NCBI RefSeq assembly: GCF_900188295.1
Contig: NZ_FZNM01000002.1
Span: forward strand, 186,001 to 250,000
DNA: 64,000 nucleotides
Reading direction: 5' to 3'
From: Paracoccus sediminis
GTDB lineage: Bacteria > Pseudomonadota > Alphaproteobacteria > Rhodobacterales > Rhodobacteraceae
The notes beneath the pieces were generated by a model that ran no database searches, was not told the origin of the DNA, and was given only the letters and a program-made list of their open reading frames with translations. Both the position numbers and the translations under genes were made by a program. Positions 52,030 to 61,777 of this stretch are shown here, in pieces. Every line of letters starts with the position of its first letter. The stretch's first letter is position 1.

Positions 52030-53085
52030 ATGGACCGGAAAACGCCGTTGCAGGATCTGAACGACCGATCGCGCGAAATCTTCCGGCGCGTCGTCGAAAC
52101 CTATCTGGAAACGGGCGAACCGGTGGGGTCGCGCACCCTGACCCGCGCCCTGTCCGAAAAGCTGAGCGCGGCGACCGTGCGCAACGTCATGCAGGATCTG
52201 GAGTTCATGGGCCTGCTGGACAGCCCGCACGCCTCGGCGGGGCGGATGCCGTCCCAGCAGGGGCTGCGGCTGTTCGTGGACGGGATGATGGAGGTCGATA
52301 CCGTCAATCCCACCGACCGCGCGGCCATCGACCAGACGCTGGGCAACGACGATCCCGACACGGGCGTCCTGCTGGACCGGGTCAGCACGGCGCTGTCGTC
52401 GATCACGCGGGGGGCGTCGCTGGTCCTGATGCCCAAGCACGAAGCGCCGATCCGCCACATCGAATTCGTCAGCCTGGGCCCCGACCGGGCGCTGGTGGTG
52501 CTGGTCTTTGCCGATGGGCATGTGGAAAACCGCCTGTTCACGCCCCCGGCGGGCCAGACCCCGTCGTCCATGCGCGAGGCGGGGAATTTCCTCAATGCCA
52601 TGGCCGAGGGGAAGACCCTGTCCGAACTGCGCGGCCACATCGGGCGCGAAATCGCGGCCCGGCGGCAGGAACTGGACGTTCTGGCCGCCGAACTGGTGCA
52701 ATCCGGGCTGGCGCTGTGGGACACGGGATCGTCCGATCCGCGCCTGATCGTGCGGGGCCGCGCCAACCTGCTGGATCAGGAGGCGGCGGATCTGGACCGC
52801 ATCCGGGTTCTTTTCGACGATCTGGAACGCAAGCGCGACATCGTCAGTTTTCTGGAACTGGCGGAAAAGGGCGACGGGGTGCGCATTTTCATCGGTTCGG
52901 AAAACAAGCTTTTTTCGCTTTCGGGTTCCGCTCTGGTGGTTTCCCCCTATATGAATGCCGACCGAAAGATTGTAGGCGCCGTGGGCGTCATCGGACCGAC
53001 GCGGCTGAATTACGGCCGGATCGTGCCGATTGTCGACTACACGGCGCAGCTGGTCGGGCGGGTGCTGTCCGGCCGGAAAGGATGA
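52030..53085 (+). CDS. hrcA: Heat-inducible transcription repressor HrcA
   Basis: HrcA represses chaperone genes by binding CIRCE elements and needs GroEL for activity. The 351-residue protein begins with the winged-helix domain ([77 protein letters not shown]) followed by a GAF-like domain ([20 protein letters not shown]) and a C-terminal dimer part with [20 protein letters not shown]. No CIRCE element was noticed in the 71-base upstream gap. The ATG at 52030 gives the family start; GAGGGA is immediately before it. Confidence 0.95.
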   Translation: MDRKTPLQDLNDRSREIFRRVVETYLETGEPVGSRTLTRALSEKLSAATVRNVMQDLEFMGLLDSPHASAGRMPSQQGLRLFVDGMMEVDTVNPTDRAAIDQTLGNDDPDTGVLLDRVSTALSSITRGASLVLMPKHEAPIRHIEFVSLGPDRALVVLVFADGHVENRLFTPPAGQTPSSMREAGNFLNAMAEGKTLSELRGHIGREIAARRQELDVLAAELVQSGLALWDTGSSDPRLIVRGRANLLDQEAADLDRIRVLFDDLERKRDIVSFLELAEKGDGVRIFIGSENKLFSLSGSALVVSPYMNADRKIVGAVGVIGPTRLNYGRIVPIVDYTAQLVGRVLSGRKG

Positions 53086-53093
53086 AAAGAGCC

Positions 53094-53624
53094 ATGAACG
53101 ATCAGAACGAACAGCCTATCGACGACATCCTGGCGGATCCGCTGGCCGATCCGGCCGACGAGATTGCGGCCCTGACGGCCGAGCGCGACGAATTCCGCGA
53201 CAAGTTCATGCGCGCCCTGGCGGACGCCGAAAATTCCCGCAAGCGCGCCGACAAGGACCGCCGCGATGCCGAACAATACGGCGGCTCGCGTCTGGCCCGT
53301 GACCTGCTGCCGGTCCATGACGCGCTGACCCGCGCGCTGGACGCCGCCACCCCCGAGCAGCGCGCCGCCGCCGCCGCCCTGATCGAGGGGGTCGAGCTGA
53401 CCTTGCGCGAGCTGTCCAACGTCTTTGCCAAGCACGGCGTGGCCGTCATCACGCCCAAGGCCGGCGACCGGTTCGACCCGACCGAACACGAGGCCATGTT
53501 CGAGGCCGCCGTCCCCGGCACCACCGCCGGCGAGATCATCCAGATCATGGACAACGGATTCCGTCTGCACGACCGCCTGCTGCGCCCCGCCAAGGTCGGC
53601 GTGTCGTCCACGCCCGCACGCTGA
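53094..53624 (+). CDS. grpE: Nucleotide exchange factor GrpE
   Basis: GrpE releases ADP from DnaK. The 176-residue protein has an acidic N-terminus, the long dimerising helix ([20 protein letters not shown]), the family block [35 protein letters not shown], and the C-terminal beta domain with [20 protein letters not shown] then [20 protein letters not shown] in slightly varied form. It follows hrcA by eight bases. An ATG at 53082 overlapping the hrcA stop is an alternative start adding four residues. dnaK is not in the window. Confidence 0.95.
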   Translation: MNDQNEQPIDDILADPLADPADEIAALTAERDEFRDKFMRALADAENSRKRADKDRRDAEQYGGSRLARDLLPVHDALTRALDAATPEQRAAAAALIEGVELTLRELSNVFAKHGVAVITPKAGDRFDPTEHEAMFEAAVPGTTAGEIIQIMDNGFRLHDRLLRPAKVGVSSTPAR

Positions 53625-53739
53625 CCGGACCCTGCGCGCCCGCCCCGGTCCGGGCGCGCTACAACCTTCCGCTGACTTGCCGATCTTTCCCAATGGCGCG
53701 ACGCTGGACCCACAATCGGTTCATCGGGAGGGAAGAACC

Positions 53740-54324
53740 ATGGCCAGCACTGAGGGGGTGAAGATCCACCCCGCCGTGGACAACGGCATCAAGCAGGGCA
53801 ATTCCGGTTTCGCAGGCGGTGTCCTGACCTGCAAATGCGCCACCAGCCCGGTCAAGGTCCGGGTGGGCGCGCAGACCGCGCACAACCATGTCTGCGGCTG
53901 CACCAAATGCTGGAAGCCCGACGGGGCCGTCTTCAGCCAGGTCGCCGTGGTATCGCGCGACGCGGTCGAGGTTCTGGAAAACGGCGACAAGTTGCAGGTC
54001 GTCAACAGGGACGCCCCGATTCAGCGTTACGCCTGCCGCGATTGCGGCGTCCACATGTATGGCCGGATCGAGAACAAGGACCATCCGTTCTATGGCCTGG
54101 ATTTCGTCCACACCGAACTGTCGGACGAAGCCGGATGGTCCGCCCCCGAATTCGCGGCCTTCGTCAGCAGCGTCATCGAATCCGGCGTCGATCCGTCGCG
54201 GATGGACGGCATCCGGGCGCGCCTGCGCGAGCTGGGGCTGGAACCCTATGACGCCCTGTCGCCGCCGCTGATGGACGCCATCGCCACCCATGTCGCCAAG
54301 CGGTCCGGCAAGCTGGCGGCTTGA
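53740..54324 (+). CDS. gfa: S-(hydroxymethyl)glutathione synthase (glutathione-dependent formaldehyde-activating enzyme)
   Basis: Gfa speeds the condensation of formaldehyde with glutathione. The 194-residue protein carries the Cys-rich zinc sites of the family: CKC near residue 31, CGCTKCW near 52 and [11 protein letters not shown] near 98. [20 protein letters not shown] and [20 protein letters not shown] are typical. GGGAGGGAAG precedes the ATG. It is the first of the formaldehyde genes; flhA follows after a hairpin. In P. denitrificans Gfa has the same role and close position. Confidence 0.93.
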   Translation: MASTEGVKIHPAVDNGIKQGNSGFAGGVLTCKCATSPVKVRVGAQTAHNHVCGCTKCWKPDGAVFSQVAVVSRDAVEVLENGDKLQVVNRDAPIQRYACRDCGVHMYGRIENKDHPFYGLDFVHTELSDEAGWSAPEFAAFVSSVIESGVDPSRMDGIRARLRELGLEPYDALSPPLMDAIATHVAKRSGKLAA

Positions 54325-54353
54325 CGCCGCGATCAATCCCCACGCACAACCAG

Positions 54354-54372
54354 GGGGCCGCGTCGCGGCCCC
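54354..54372 (+). terminator. Hairpin between gfa and flhA
   Basis: GGGGCCGC (54354-54361) and GCGGCCCC (54365-54372) form an 8-base stem with a 3-base loop, extended by AG/CT-type flanks. It may terminate gfa transcripts in part or set different levels of the two mRNAs. flhA has its own ribosome site (AGAGGAG) downstream. Confidence 0.5.
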
Positions 54373-54416
54373 TGTGGCTTTGATGCAGAATGCCCGAACG
54401 AAGAGGAGTATCCACG

Positions 54417-55547
<1,131 letters not shown>

Positions 55548-55573
55548 TCGTTCACGGCTGCATAGGTAAAAGA

Positions 55574-55597
55574 ACGGCGGGGCCACGGCCCCGCCGT
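55574..55597 (+). terminator. Strong hairpin after flhA
   Basis: ACGGCGGGGCC (55574-55584) pairs with GGCCCCGCCGT (55587-55597) across two bases; the real loop is probably four bases (CACG). It sits 26 bases after the flhA stop and 28 bases before the ClpP-like gene, and probably ends most flhA transcripts. Confidence 0.7.
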
Positions 55598-55624
55598 CGC
55601 CATGAGGAACAAAGGAGCAGGCCG

Positions 55625-56266
55625 ATGCGTCACCAGTGGCTGGACGATGACGACGACGACGAACCGGAGGAAGACGACCGGCGCCACGACGGCGACAAGG
55701 AGGGCGGCCTGGGCCTGCCCGAAGGCGACAAGATCGGCAAGCTGTATTTCAAGTCGCGCACGGTGATCGTCGCGGGCACCATCAACGACAAGCTGGCGCA
55801 GCGCACCGTGGCCCATCTGCTGGCCCTGGCCGAGGACAGCGACAAGCCCATCAACATGCTGATCTCGTCCCCCGGCGGGCATGTGGAATCGGGCGACATG
55901 ATCCATGACGTGATAAAGTTCATCCGGCCCACCGTGCGCACCATCGGGTCGGGCTGGGTGGCCAGCGCGGGCGCGCTGATCTTTGTCGCGGCGAAAAAGG
56001 AAAACCGCTTTTGCCTGCCCAACACGCGCTTCCTGATCCACCAGCCCTCGGGCGGGATCGGCGGCACGTCGTCGGACATGATGATCCAGGCCGAACAGGT
56101 GCGCCTGATGCGCGACCGCCTGAACCAGATCTTTGCCGATGCCACCGGCCAGGGCATCGAGCGGATCGAAAAGGACACGCAGCGCGATTTCTGGCTGAAC
56201 ACCCAGGAGGCGCTGGACTATGGCCTGCTGGGCCGCGTCATCCGCAGCGTGGACGACCTGGCATGA
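55625..56266 (+). CDS. ClpP-family serine protease with acidic N-terminal extension
   Basis: The 213-residue protein has the ClpP fold and an intact triad by alignment: Ser114 in GWVASAGALIF, His139 in FLIHQPSGG and Asp188 in DTQRDFWL. SSPGGHVESGDMIHDVIKFI matches the ClpP substrate-binding strand and helix. The first 30 residues are unusual: an acidic run (Asp7-Asp12, Glu13-Asp18) then a Gly/Lys stretch, replacing the usual propeptide. It may be a second, accessory ClpP rather than the housekeeping one; no clpX is adjacent. It lies between flhA and fghA and overlaps the next gene by four bases. Confidence 0.85.
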   Translation: MRHQWLDDDDDDEPEEDDRRHDGDKEGGLGLPEGDKIGKLYFKSRTVIVAGTINDKLAQRTVAHLLALAEDSDKPINMLISSPGGHVESGDMIHDVIKFIRPTVRTIGSGWVASAGALIFVAAKKENRFCLPNTRFLIHQPSGGIGGTSSDMMIQAEQVRLMRDRLNQIFADATGQGIERIEKDTQRDFWLNTQEALDYGLLGRVIRSVDDLA

Positions 56267-56781
56267 CGGGCGGCGGGGTGGACATCCGCCCCGCGACCGC
56301 AGCCGACCACGACGCCATCTGGGCGATCCTGGAACCCGTCTATCGCGCGGGGGAAACCTATTGCATCCCGCGCGACATTGGGCGCGGCGATGCCTTGGCG
56401 GACTGGTTCGCCATGCCTTTTACCGCCTTTGTCGCCACCCTGGACGGCCGTGTCCTGGGCACCAGCCATGTCGGCGCGAACCGTCCCGGCGGCGGGTCGC
56501 ATGTCGCCAACGCATCCTTTGCCACCCATCCGGACGCGCGCGGCAAGGGCATCGCCCGCGCGCTGGTGGACCAGGCCAAGGCCTGGGCGGCGGCGCAGGG
56601 TTTCGCGGCGATGCAGTTCAATTTCGTGGTGTCCACGAACGCCGATGCCGTCCATTTGTGGCAGAAATCCGGATTTGCCATTGTGGGCCGCCTGCCGGGC
56701 GCGTTTCGTCACCCCCGGCTTGGGCCGGTCGATGGGCTGGTCATGTTTCAATCCTTGAAAGGGGTGTCCGATGGCGCTTGA
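56263..56781 (+). CDS. GNAT-family N-acetyltransferase
   Basis: The 172-residue protein is a GNAT acetyltransferase. The acetyl-CoA-binding motif HPDARGKGIARALVDQAKAW (R/QxxGxG/A type) lies near residues 90-109, after beta strands with TAFVATLDGRVLGTSHVG and before FNFVVSTNADAVHLWQKSGF. The substrate is unknown. It overlaps the ClpP-like gene (ATGA) and fghA (11 bases), so it is translated together with both. Confidence 0.85.
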   Translation: MTGGGVDIRPATAADHDAIWAILEPVYRAGETYCIPRDIGRGDALADWFAMPFTAFVATLDGRVLGTSHVGANRPGGGSHVANASFATHPDARGKGIARALVDQAKAWAAAQGFAAMQFNFVVSTNADAVHLWQKSGFAIVGRLPGAFRHPRLGPVDGLVMFQSLKGVSDGA

Positions 56782-57604
56782 AACCGTTTCCGAAAACCGC
56801 AGCTTTGGCGGCACGCAGGGCGTTTACCGCCACCGATCGCAATCAACGGGCACCGACATGACCTTTGCGGTCTTCATGCCGGAACGGGTGGCGCATGAAC
56901 GCGTGCCGGTGCTGTGGTATCTGTCCGGCCTGACCTGCACCCATGAAAACGCCATGACCAAGGCCGCCGCCCAGCAATGGTGCGCGGACGCGGGCATCGC
57001 CATCGTCTTTCCCGACACCTCGCCGCGCGGCGACGGCGTGGCCGACGATGAGGCCTATGACCTGGGCAAGGGCGCCGGCTTCTATGTGAACGCCACGCAG
57101 GATCCCTGGGCGCCGCATTACCGGATGTGGGATTACATCGTCCACGAACTGCCCGCGCTGGTGGGCGACAGTTTCGCCATCGACCGCGACGCGATGGGCA
57201 TCACCGGCCATTCGATGGGCGGGCACGGCGCGCTGACCATCGCCATGACGCATCCCGACCGTTACCGGTCGGTGTCGGCCTTTGCGCCGATCGCCAACCC
57301 AACGGAATCCGACTGGGGGCAAAAGCAGTTGTCGGCCTATCTGGGCGATGACCGGGCCGTCTGGCGGGCGCATGATTCCACGCTGCTGATGACGGAAAGG
57401 GGCTTCCCGCGCGAGGTGCTGATCGACCAAGGCAGCGCCGACCAGTTCCTGGACAAGCTGCGCCCCGAAGCCCTTGCCCAGGCGATGATGGCACGGCGCC
57501 AGCCGGGTCAGTTCAGGATGCAGCCCGGCTATGACCACAGCTATTTCTTCGTGCAGTCCTTCATGGGCGATCACGTGATGTGGCATGCGGAACGGCTGCT
57601 GTAG
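56771..57604 (+). CDS. fghA: S-formylglutathione hydrolase
   Basis: FghA hydrolyses S-formylglutathione to formate and glutathione, completing formaldehyde oxidation. The 277-residue alpha/beta hydrolase has the nucleophile elbow GHSMGGHGALTIAMTHPDRY near residues 147-166 (Ser), the acid in DQGSADQFLD and the His in GYDHSYFFVQSF. VLWYLSGLTCTHENAMTKAA is the family oxyanion region. It ends 166 bases before xoxF. Confidence 0.94.
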   Translation: MALETVSENRSFGGTQGVYRHRSQSTGTDMTFAVFMPERVAHERVPVLWYLSGLTCTHENAMTKAAAQQWCADAGIAIVFPDTSPRGDGVADDEAYDLGKGAGFYVNATQDPWAPHYRMWDYIVHELPALVGDSFAIDRDAMGITGHSMGGHGALTIAMTHPDRYRSVSAFAPIANPTESDWGQKQLSAYLGDDRAVWRAHDSTLLMTERGFPREVLIDQGSADQFLDKLRPEALAQAMMARRQPGQFRMQPGYDHSYFFVQSFMGDHVMWHAERLL

Positions 57605-57621
57605 GAGGTTGCCAAACATTC

Positions 57622-57658
57622 CCGGACGTTCCGGCAATTCACCCTAAGACTTTAGGGT
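57622..57658. promoter_or_regulatory. Two inverted repeats upstream of xoxF
   Basis: CCGGA (57622-57626) and TCCGG (57630-57634) around CGT form the first palindrome; ACCCTAA (57641-57647) and TTAGGGT (57652-57658) around GACT form the second. They lie 112-149 bases before the xoxF ATG and just after fghA. They may be operators for a methylotrophy regulator, or the second may be a weak terminator of fghA. Confidence 0.45.
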
Positions 57659-57770
57659 TAAATGCCAGAACGCCGCATTGACGCAATGGGGTGCGGGCCA
57701 AAGAGTGTATGGTGGACGGCGCGGGAGGAGGGAACCCGGCGCCTGCTTCCAACAGCGGAGGAAACACTTC

Positions 57771-59648
57771 ATGAAAAGATTGCTGAACGGCGCGCTTGCC
57801 GCGCTGTTTCTGTCAGGCGCGGGGGGCTATGCCAACGAAAGCGTCCTGGCCGAAACGGCCAAGCCGGAACAATGGGCGATCCAGACCGGCGACTATGCCA
57901 ACCAGCGTTATTCGGAACTGGACCAGATCAACCGTGACAACGTGGGCGATCTGCGGGTCGCCTGGACCTTCTCGACCGGGGTGCTGCGCGGCCACGAGGG
58001 CAGCCCCCTGGTGATCGGCGACGTGATGTATGTCCACACGCCCTTCCCCAACAACATCTTCGCCCTTGATCTGGCCAACGACGGCAAGATCCTGTGGCGC
58101 TATGAACCCGAACAGGATCCCGAGGTCATCGCGGTCATGTGCTGCGACACCGTGTACCGGGGCGTCGCCTATGCCGACGGGCTGATCCTGTCGCACCAGG
58201 CCGACACCACGCTGGTGGCCCTGGATGCCAAGACCGGCGAGGTCAAGTGGTCCGTCAAGACCGGCGATCCCGCCATCGGCGAAACCAACACCGCGACCGT
58301 GCTGCCGGTCGGCGACAAGGTGATCGTCGGCGTGTCGGGCGGCGAATACGGCGTGCGCGGCCGTGTCACCGCCTATAGCCTGGCCGACGGGTCCGAGGTC
58401 TGGAAGGCCTATTCCACCGGCCCGGACGAGGAAATGCTGGTCGATCCCGAAAAGACCACCCATCTGGGCAAGCCGATCGGCAAGGACAGCAGCCTGAACA
58501 GCTGGGAAGGCGACCAGTGGAAGATCGGCGGCGGCACTACCTGGGGCTGGTATTCCTATGACCCCGATCTGAATCTGATCTATTACGGCACGGGAAACCC
58601 ATCCACCTGGAACCCGTCGCAGCGCCCCGGCGACAACAAATGGTCGATGACCATCATGGCCCGCGACGCCGATACCGGCATGGCCAAGTGGTTCTATCAG
58701 ATGACGCCCCATGACGAATGGGATTTCGACGGCGTCAACGAGATGATCCTGACCGAACAAGAAATCGACGGTCAGGAACGCAAGCTGCTGACCCATTTCG
58801 ACCGCAACGGCCTGGCCTATACGCTGGACCGCGAATCGGGCGAACTTCTGGTGGCCGAGAAATACGATCCGGCGGTGAACTGGACCACCGGGGTCGATAT
58901 GGATCCGAATTCGGAAACCTATGGCCGTCCGGCCGTGGTCGCCGAATATTCGACCGCGCAGAACGGCGAGGACGAGAACACGACCGGCGTTTGCCCTGCG
59001 GCCCTGGGGTCCAAGGACCAGCAGCCGGCGGCCTATTCGCCCAAGACCCAGACCTTCTACGTGCCGACCAACCATGTCTGCATGGATTATGAACCGTTCC
59101 GCGTCGCCTATACGGCGGGCCAACCCTATGTGGGCGCGACGCTGGCCATGTTCCCGGCGCCCAACAGCCATGGCGGCATGGGCAACTTCATCGCTTGGGA
59201 CAACGTCGAGGGCAAGATCAAGTGGTCCTTGCCCGAACAGTTCTCGGTCTGGTCGGGCGCCTTGGCGACGGCGGGCGATATTGTGTTCTATGGCACGCTG
59301 GAAGGCTATCTGAAGGCGGTCGATGCCGAAACGGGCGAGGAGCTTTACAAGTTCAAAACCCCGTCCGGGATCATCGGAAACGTCATGACCTATGAATCCG
59401 CGGGCAAGCAGTACATCGGCATCCTGTCGGGTGTCGGCGGCTGGGCCGGGATCGGCCTGGCGGCCGGGCTGACCAACCCGAACGACGGCCTGGGCGCCGT
59501 GGGCGGCTATGCGTCCCTGTCGGATTACACCGAACTGGGCGGGCAGCTGACCGTGTTCGAACTGCCGGGTGAAGCCTCGGCCTCGGCCGAACCGGCCGCT
59601 GATCCTGCGGCGGAACCGGCCCCTGCGGACGGCGGCACCAGCGGCTAA
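57771..59648 (+). CDS. xoxF: Lanthanide-type PQQ-dependent methanol dehydrogenase XoxF
   Basis: XoxF oxidises methanol in the periplasm using PQQ and a lanthanide ion. The 625-residue protein has a signal peptide ([18 protein letters not shown], cleavage near YANE), PQQ-propeller repeats such as [20 protein letters not shown], and the vicinal disulfide Cys124-Cys125 (VMCCDTV). The catalytic Asp318 is followed by Asp320 (WDFDGVNE); this second Asp is the marker of lanthanide-binding XoxF against calcium MxaF, which has Ala. A C-terminal Ala/Glu/Pro tail (about 595-625) is longer than usual. GGAGG precedes ATG 57771; the longer frame from 57678 is not used. Confidence 0.95.
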   Translation: MKRLLNGALAALFLSGAGGYANESVLAETAKPEQWAIQTGDYANQRYSELDQINRDNVGDLRVAWTFSTGVLRGHEGSPLVIGDVMYVHTPFPNNIFALDLANDGKILWRYEPEQDPEVIAVMCCDTVYRGVAYADGLILSHQADTTLVALDAKTGEVKWSVKTGDPAIGETNTATVLPVGDKVIVGVSGGEYGVRGRVTAYSLADGSEVWKAYSTGPDEEMLVDPEKTTHLGKPIGKDSSLNSWEGDQWKIGGGTTWGWYSYDPDLNLIYYGTGNPSTWNPSQRPGDNKWSMTIMARDADTGMAKWFYQMTPHDEWDFDGVNEMILTEQEIDGQERKLLTHFDRNGLAYTLDRESGELLVAEKYDPAVNWTTGVDMDPNSETYGRPAVVAEYSTAQNGEDENTTGVCPAALGSKDQQPAAYSPKTQTFYVPTNHVCMDYEPFRVAYTAGQPYVGATLAMFPAPNSHGGMGNFIAWDNVEGKIKWSLPEQFSVWSGALATAGDIVFYGTLEGYLKAVDAETGEELYKFKTPSGIIGNVMTYESAGKQYIGILSGVGGWAGIGLAAGLTNPNDGLGAVGGYASLSDYTELGGQLTVFELPGEASASAEPAADPAAEPAPADGGTSG

Positions 59649-59687
59649 TACTTTCGGCCCGCTAACGCAAACTTGCTCTGTGAAACG

Positions 59688-59720
59688 CTCCCCCCGAGGT
59701 TAGTCTTCGGGGGGAGTTTT
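59688..59720 (+). terminator. Intrinsic terminator between xoxF and its cytochrome gene
   Basis: CTCCCCCCGA (59688-59697) and TCGGGGGGAG (59707-59716) form a perfect 10-base stem with a 9-base loop, followed by TTTTA. This is the most canonical intrinsic terminator in the window. It would make xoxF mRNA more abundant than that of the following genes, with partial read-through. Confidence 0.85.
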
Positions 59721-59764
59721 ACCCCGATAGCGCGGGTAGAGAGAAATCTGGGAGGAAAGACAGC

Positions 59765-60433
59765 ATGAAAGCCATCACCAGCCTGACGGCGCTGGTCCTT
59801 GGTGCGTCGCTGGCCGCCATGGCCCCGGCGCAAGAGACGACCACACAGACCCCCCCTCCCGCCGAGGCAGGCGCGGGTGCGGCCGCCGCCGTTTCGGGCG
59901 CTGCGCCTGCGGCAGAGCCGGCCACGGACGCCGCAGACGGTGGGGATGCGCCGGCCGGGGATGGGGCTGGCGGATCGGCCGTGCTGCCCAACGGCATGGA
60001 TGTCACGGCGGAAACCGAGGAAAACGGCCGCTGGTACAACGCCGAAGGCATTCCGACCTTCAAGATCGACGGCAACGTGGTCGATTTCGCGACCTTCAAC
60101 GGCTATCGGCGCTATTCCGCGGAATGCCACGTCTGCCATGGTCCCGACGGCGAAGGATCGACCTATGCGCCGGCCCTGAAGAATTCGGTCCTCAAGATGG
60201 ACTATTACGCCTTTCAGGAAATCGTGGCCTCGGGCAAGCAAGAGGTGAACGCGGCCCAGAACCAGGTCATGCCCGCCTTTGGCACCAACAAGAACGTCTG
60301 GTGCTATGTCGATGACATCTATGTCTATCTGCTGGCCCGCGGAACCGGAGAGTTGCCGCGCGGACGTCCCGCGGAACGCGGGGACAAGTCCGACGATTAC
60401 ACGGCGCAGGAAGATTCCTGCATGTCGATGTAA
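59765..60433 (+). CDS. cycB: Cytochrome c553i-like electron acceptor for XoxF
   Basis: The 222-residue periplasmic cytochrome c should take electrons from XoxF. It has a signal peptide (ITSLTALVLGASLAAMAPAQ), a long Ala/Pro/Glu/Gly linker (about 25-75), one haem site CHVCH at 121-125 (AECHVCHGPDGEGSTYAPAL) and the distal ligand Met169 in NQVMPAFG. The layout agrees with cytochrome c553i (CycB) of P. denitrificans, which lies next to xoxF there. GGGAGGAAAG precedes the ATG. XoxG is an alternative name for the same role. Confidence 0.88.
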   Translation: MKAITSLTALVLGASLAAMAPAQETTTQTPPPAEAGAGAAAAVSGAAPAAEPATDAADGGDAPAGDGAGGSAVLPNGMDVTAETEENGRWYNAEGIPTFKIDGNVVDFATFNGYRRYSAECHVCHGPDGEGSTYAPALKNSVLKMDYYAFQEIVASGKQEVNAAQNQVMPAFGTNKNVWCYVDDIYVYLLARGTGELPRGRPAERGDKSDDYTAQEDSCMSM

Positions 60434-60434
60434 G

Positions 60435-61247
60435 ATGGGCGGTCTTCGCCGACTGACCTGCGCGCTGATCCTGGGGGCGGCGCCTGCCGCCGCCCAGGTG
60501 GCCGATCTGCGGTCCACCACGCAGTTCCGGGTCTGCGCCGATCCCGCGAATGCGCCGATGTCGGTGCGCGACGGATCGGGTTTCGAAAACAAACTGGCCG
60601 AGGCGTTCGGGGAATGGCTTGGCCTGCCCGTGACCTATACCTGGTTTCCGTCGGGCGCGGGCTTCATCGCCAAGACGCTGCGCGCCGGGGAATGCGATGT
60701 CGTGATGGGCTATGCCCAGGGCGACGAGCTGGTGCAGAACACGAACCATTACTATACGTCCGTTTACGGCATCGTGACGCGCAAGGACAGCTCGTTGGCG
60801 ACGGTCGATCGCCTGACCGACCCGGCGTTGAAGAACAACGATCTGGGCGTCGTCGCCGGAACGCCGCCGGCCACGATCATGGCGCGGGCCGGCCTGGCCA
60901 AGGACATGCGCGGCGTCGATCTGTTCGTGGATCGCCGGGTCGAGGATCCGGTAGGAGATCTGATCGGCGGGGTCAAGGACGGTTCGCTGGATGCCGCCGT
61001 TCTGTGGGGGCCCTTGGCCGGGCCGCGGGTCAAGGCCGATCCCGACCTCCAGTTCACGCCCTTGCTGAGGGAAACCGCCGGGCCGCGCATGTTCTATCGC
61101 ATCACCATGGGGGTGCGGCTGCCCGAACAGGAATGGAAACGGGAATTGAACAGCCTGATCCGCCGCCACCAGGATCAGATCAACGCGATCCTACGTGATG
61201 CGGGCGTGCCGCTGGTCGATGATTACGGCAAAGGGATGCTGCCATGA
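60435..61247 (+). CDS. xoxJ: XoxJ/MoxJ-type periplasmic binding protein
   Basis: The 270-residue protein has a signal peptide (RRLTCALILGAAPAAAQ) and a type 3 solute-binding fold: TTQFRVCADPANAPMSVRDG, FENKLAEAFGEWLGLPVTYT, LRAGECDVVMGYAQGDELVQ and GGVKDGSLDAAVLWGPLAGP. XoxJ accompanies XoxF and its cytochrome and is thought to help activate or assemble the dehydrogenase. The stop of the cytochrome and this start are one base apart, and the end overlaps the next gene by four bases. Confidence 0.9.
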   Translation: MGGLRRLTCALILGAAPAAAQVADLRSTTQFRVCADPANAPMSVRDGSGFENKLAEAFGEWLGLPVTYTWFPSGAGFIAKTLRAGECDVVMGYAQGDELVQNTNHYYTSVYGIVTRKDSSLATVDRLTDPALKNNDLGVVAGTPPATIMARAGLAKDMRGVDLFVDRRVEDPVGDLIGGVKDGSLDAAVLWGPLAGPRVKADPDLQFTPLLRETAGPRMFYRITMGVRLPEQEWKRELNSLIRRHQDQINAILRDAGVPLVDDYGKGMLP

Positions 61248-61777
61248 TCCGCGCGGTCCTGCTGGCGCTGTGTCTGGCGGGACCGGCAACGGCCCAGGTT
61301 CCGGAACCTGACGGCTATCGCGGCGAACCCTATCGCGCGCCCGTGCCGGCGACGCTGCAAGGCGCCACGGTCATCGATGCCCGGCAGGCGATCCGGCTGC
61401 ACGCGGATGGCGTGCCGTTCCTGGATGTGCTGCCGCGCAGGGCCAACAAGCCCCAAGGCCTGCCCGAGGGCACCGTCTGGCGCGAACCCCCGCACGAGAC
61501 AATCCCCGGCGCGGTCTGGCTATGGGATACCGGATACGAAGCCCTGGCCCCGGCCGAGCAGGCCCGTCTGGAAACCGGATTGCGGCAGGCCACGGGCGGC
61601 GATCCCGCCGCGCCGGTGGTGATCTTTTGCCGCAGCGACTGCTGGATGAGCTGGAACGCCGCCCGCCGCGCGGTATCGCTGGGCTATGCCGCCGTTCACT
61701 GGTTTCCCGGCGGGGTCGAGGAATGGCAGGCCGCAGGCGGTGCGCCCCTGGTCAGGGCAACGCCTGTCGCCCCGTGA
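61244..61777 (+). CDS. PQQ-associated CXXCW-motif protein (rhodanese-like)
   Basis: The 177-residue secreted protein has a signal peptide (MIRAVLLALCLAGPATAQ) and a rhodanese-like fold with VIDARQAIRLHADGVPFLDV and the motif FCRSDCWMSWNAARRAVSLG, the CxxxCW-type signature (Cys-Arg-Ser-Asp-Cys-Trp) of a family found with PQQ-dependent alcohol oxidation. GYAAVHWFPGGVEEWQAAGG closes the domain. Its biochemical role is unknown. It overlaps xoxJ by four bases and the convergent beta-propeller gene by 26 bases at the 3' end. Confidence 0.85.
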   Translation: MIRAVLLALCLAGPATAQVPEPDGYRGEPYRAPVPATLQGATVIDARQAIRLHADGVPFLDVLPRRANKPQGLPEGTVWREPPHETIPGAVWLWDTGYEALAPAEQARLETGLRQATGGDPAAPVVIFCRSDCWMSWNAARRAVSLGYAAVHWFPGGVEEWQAAGGAPLVRATPVAP

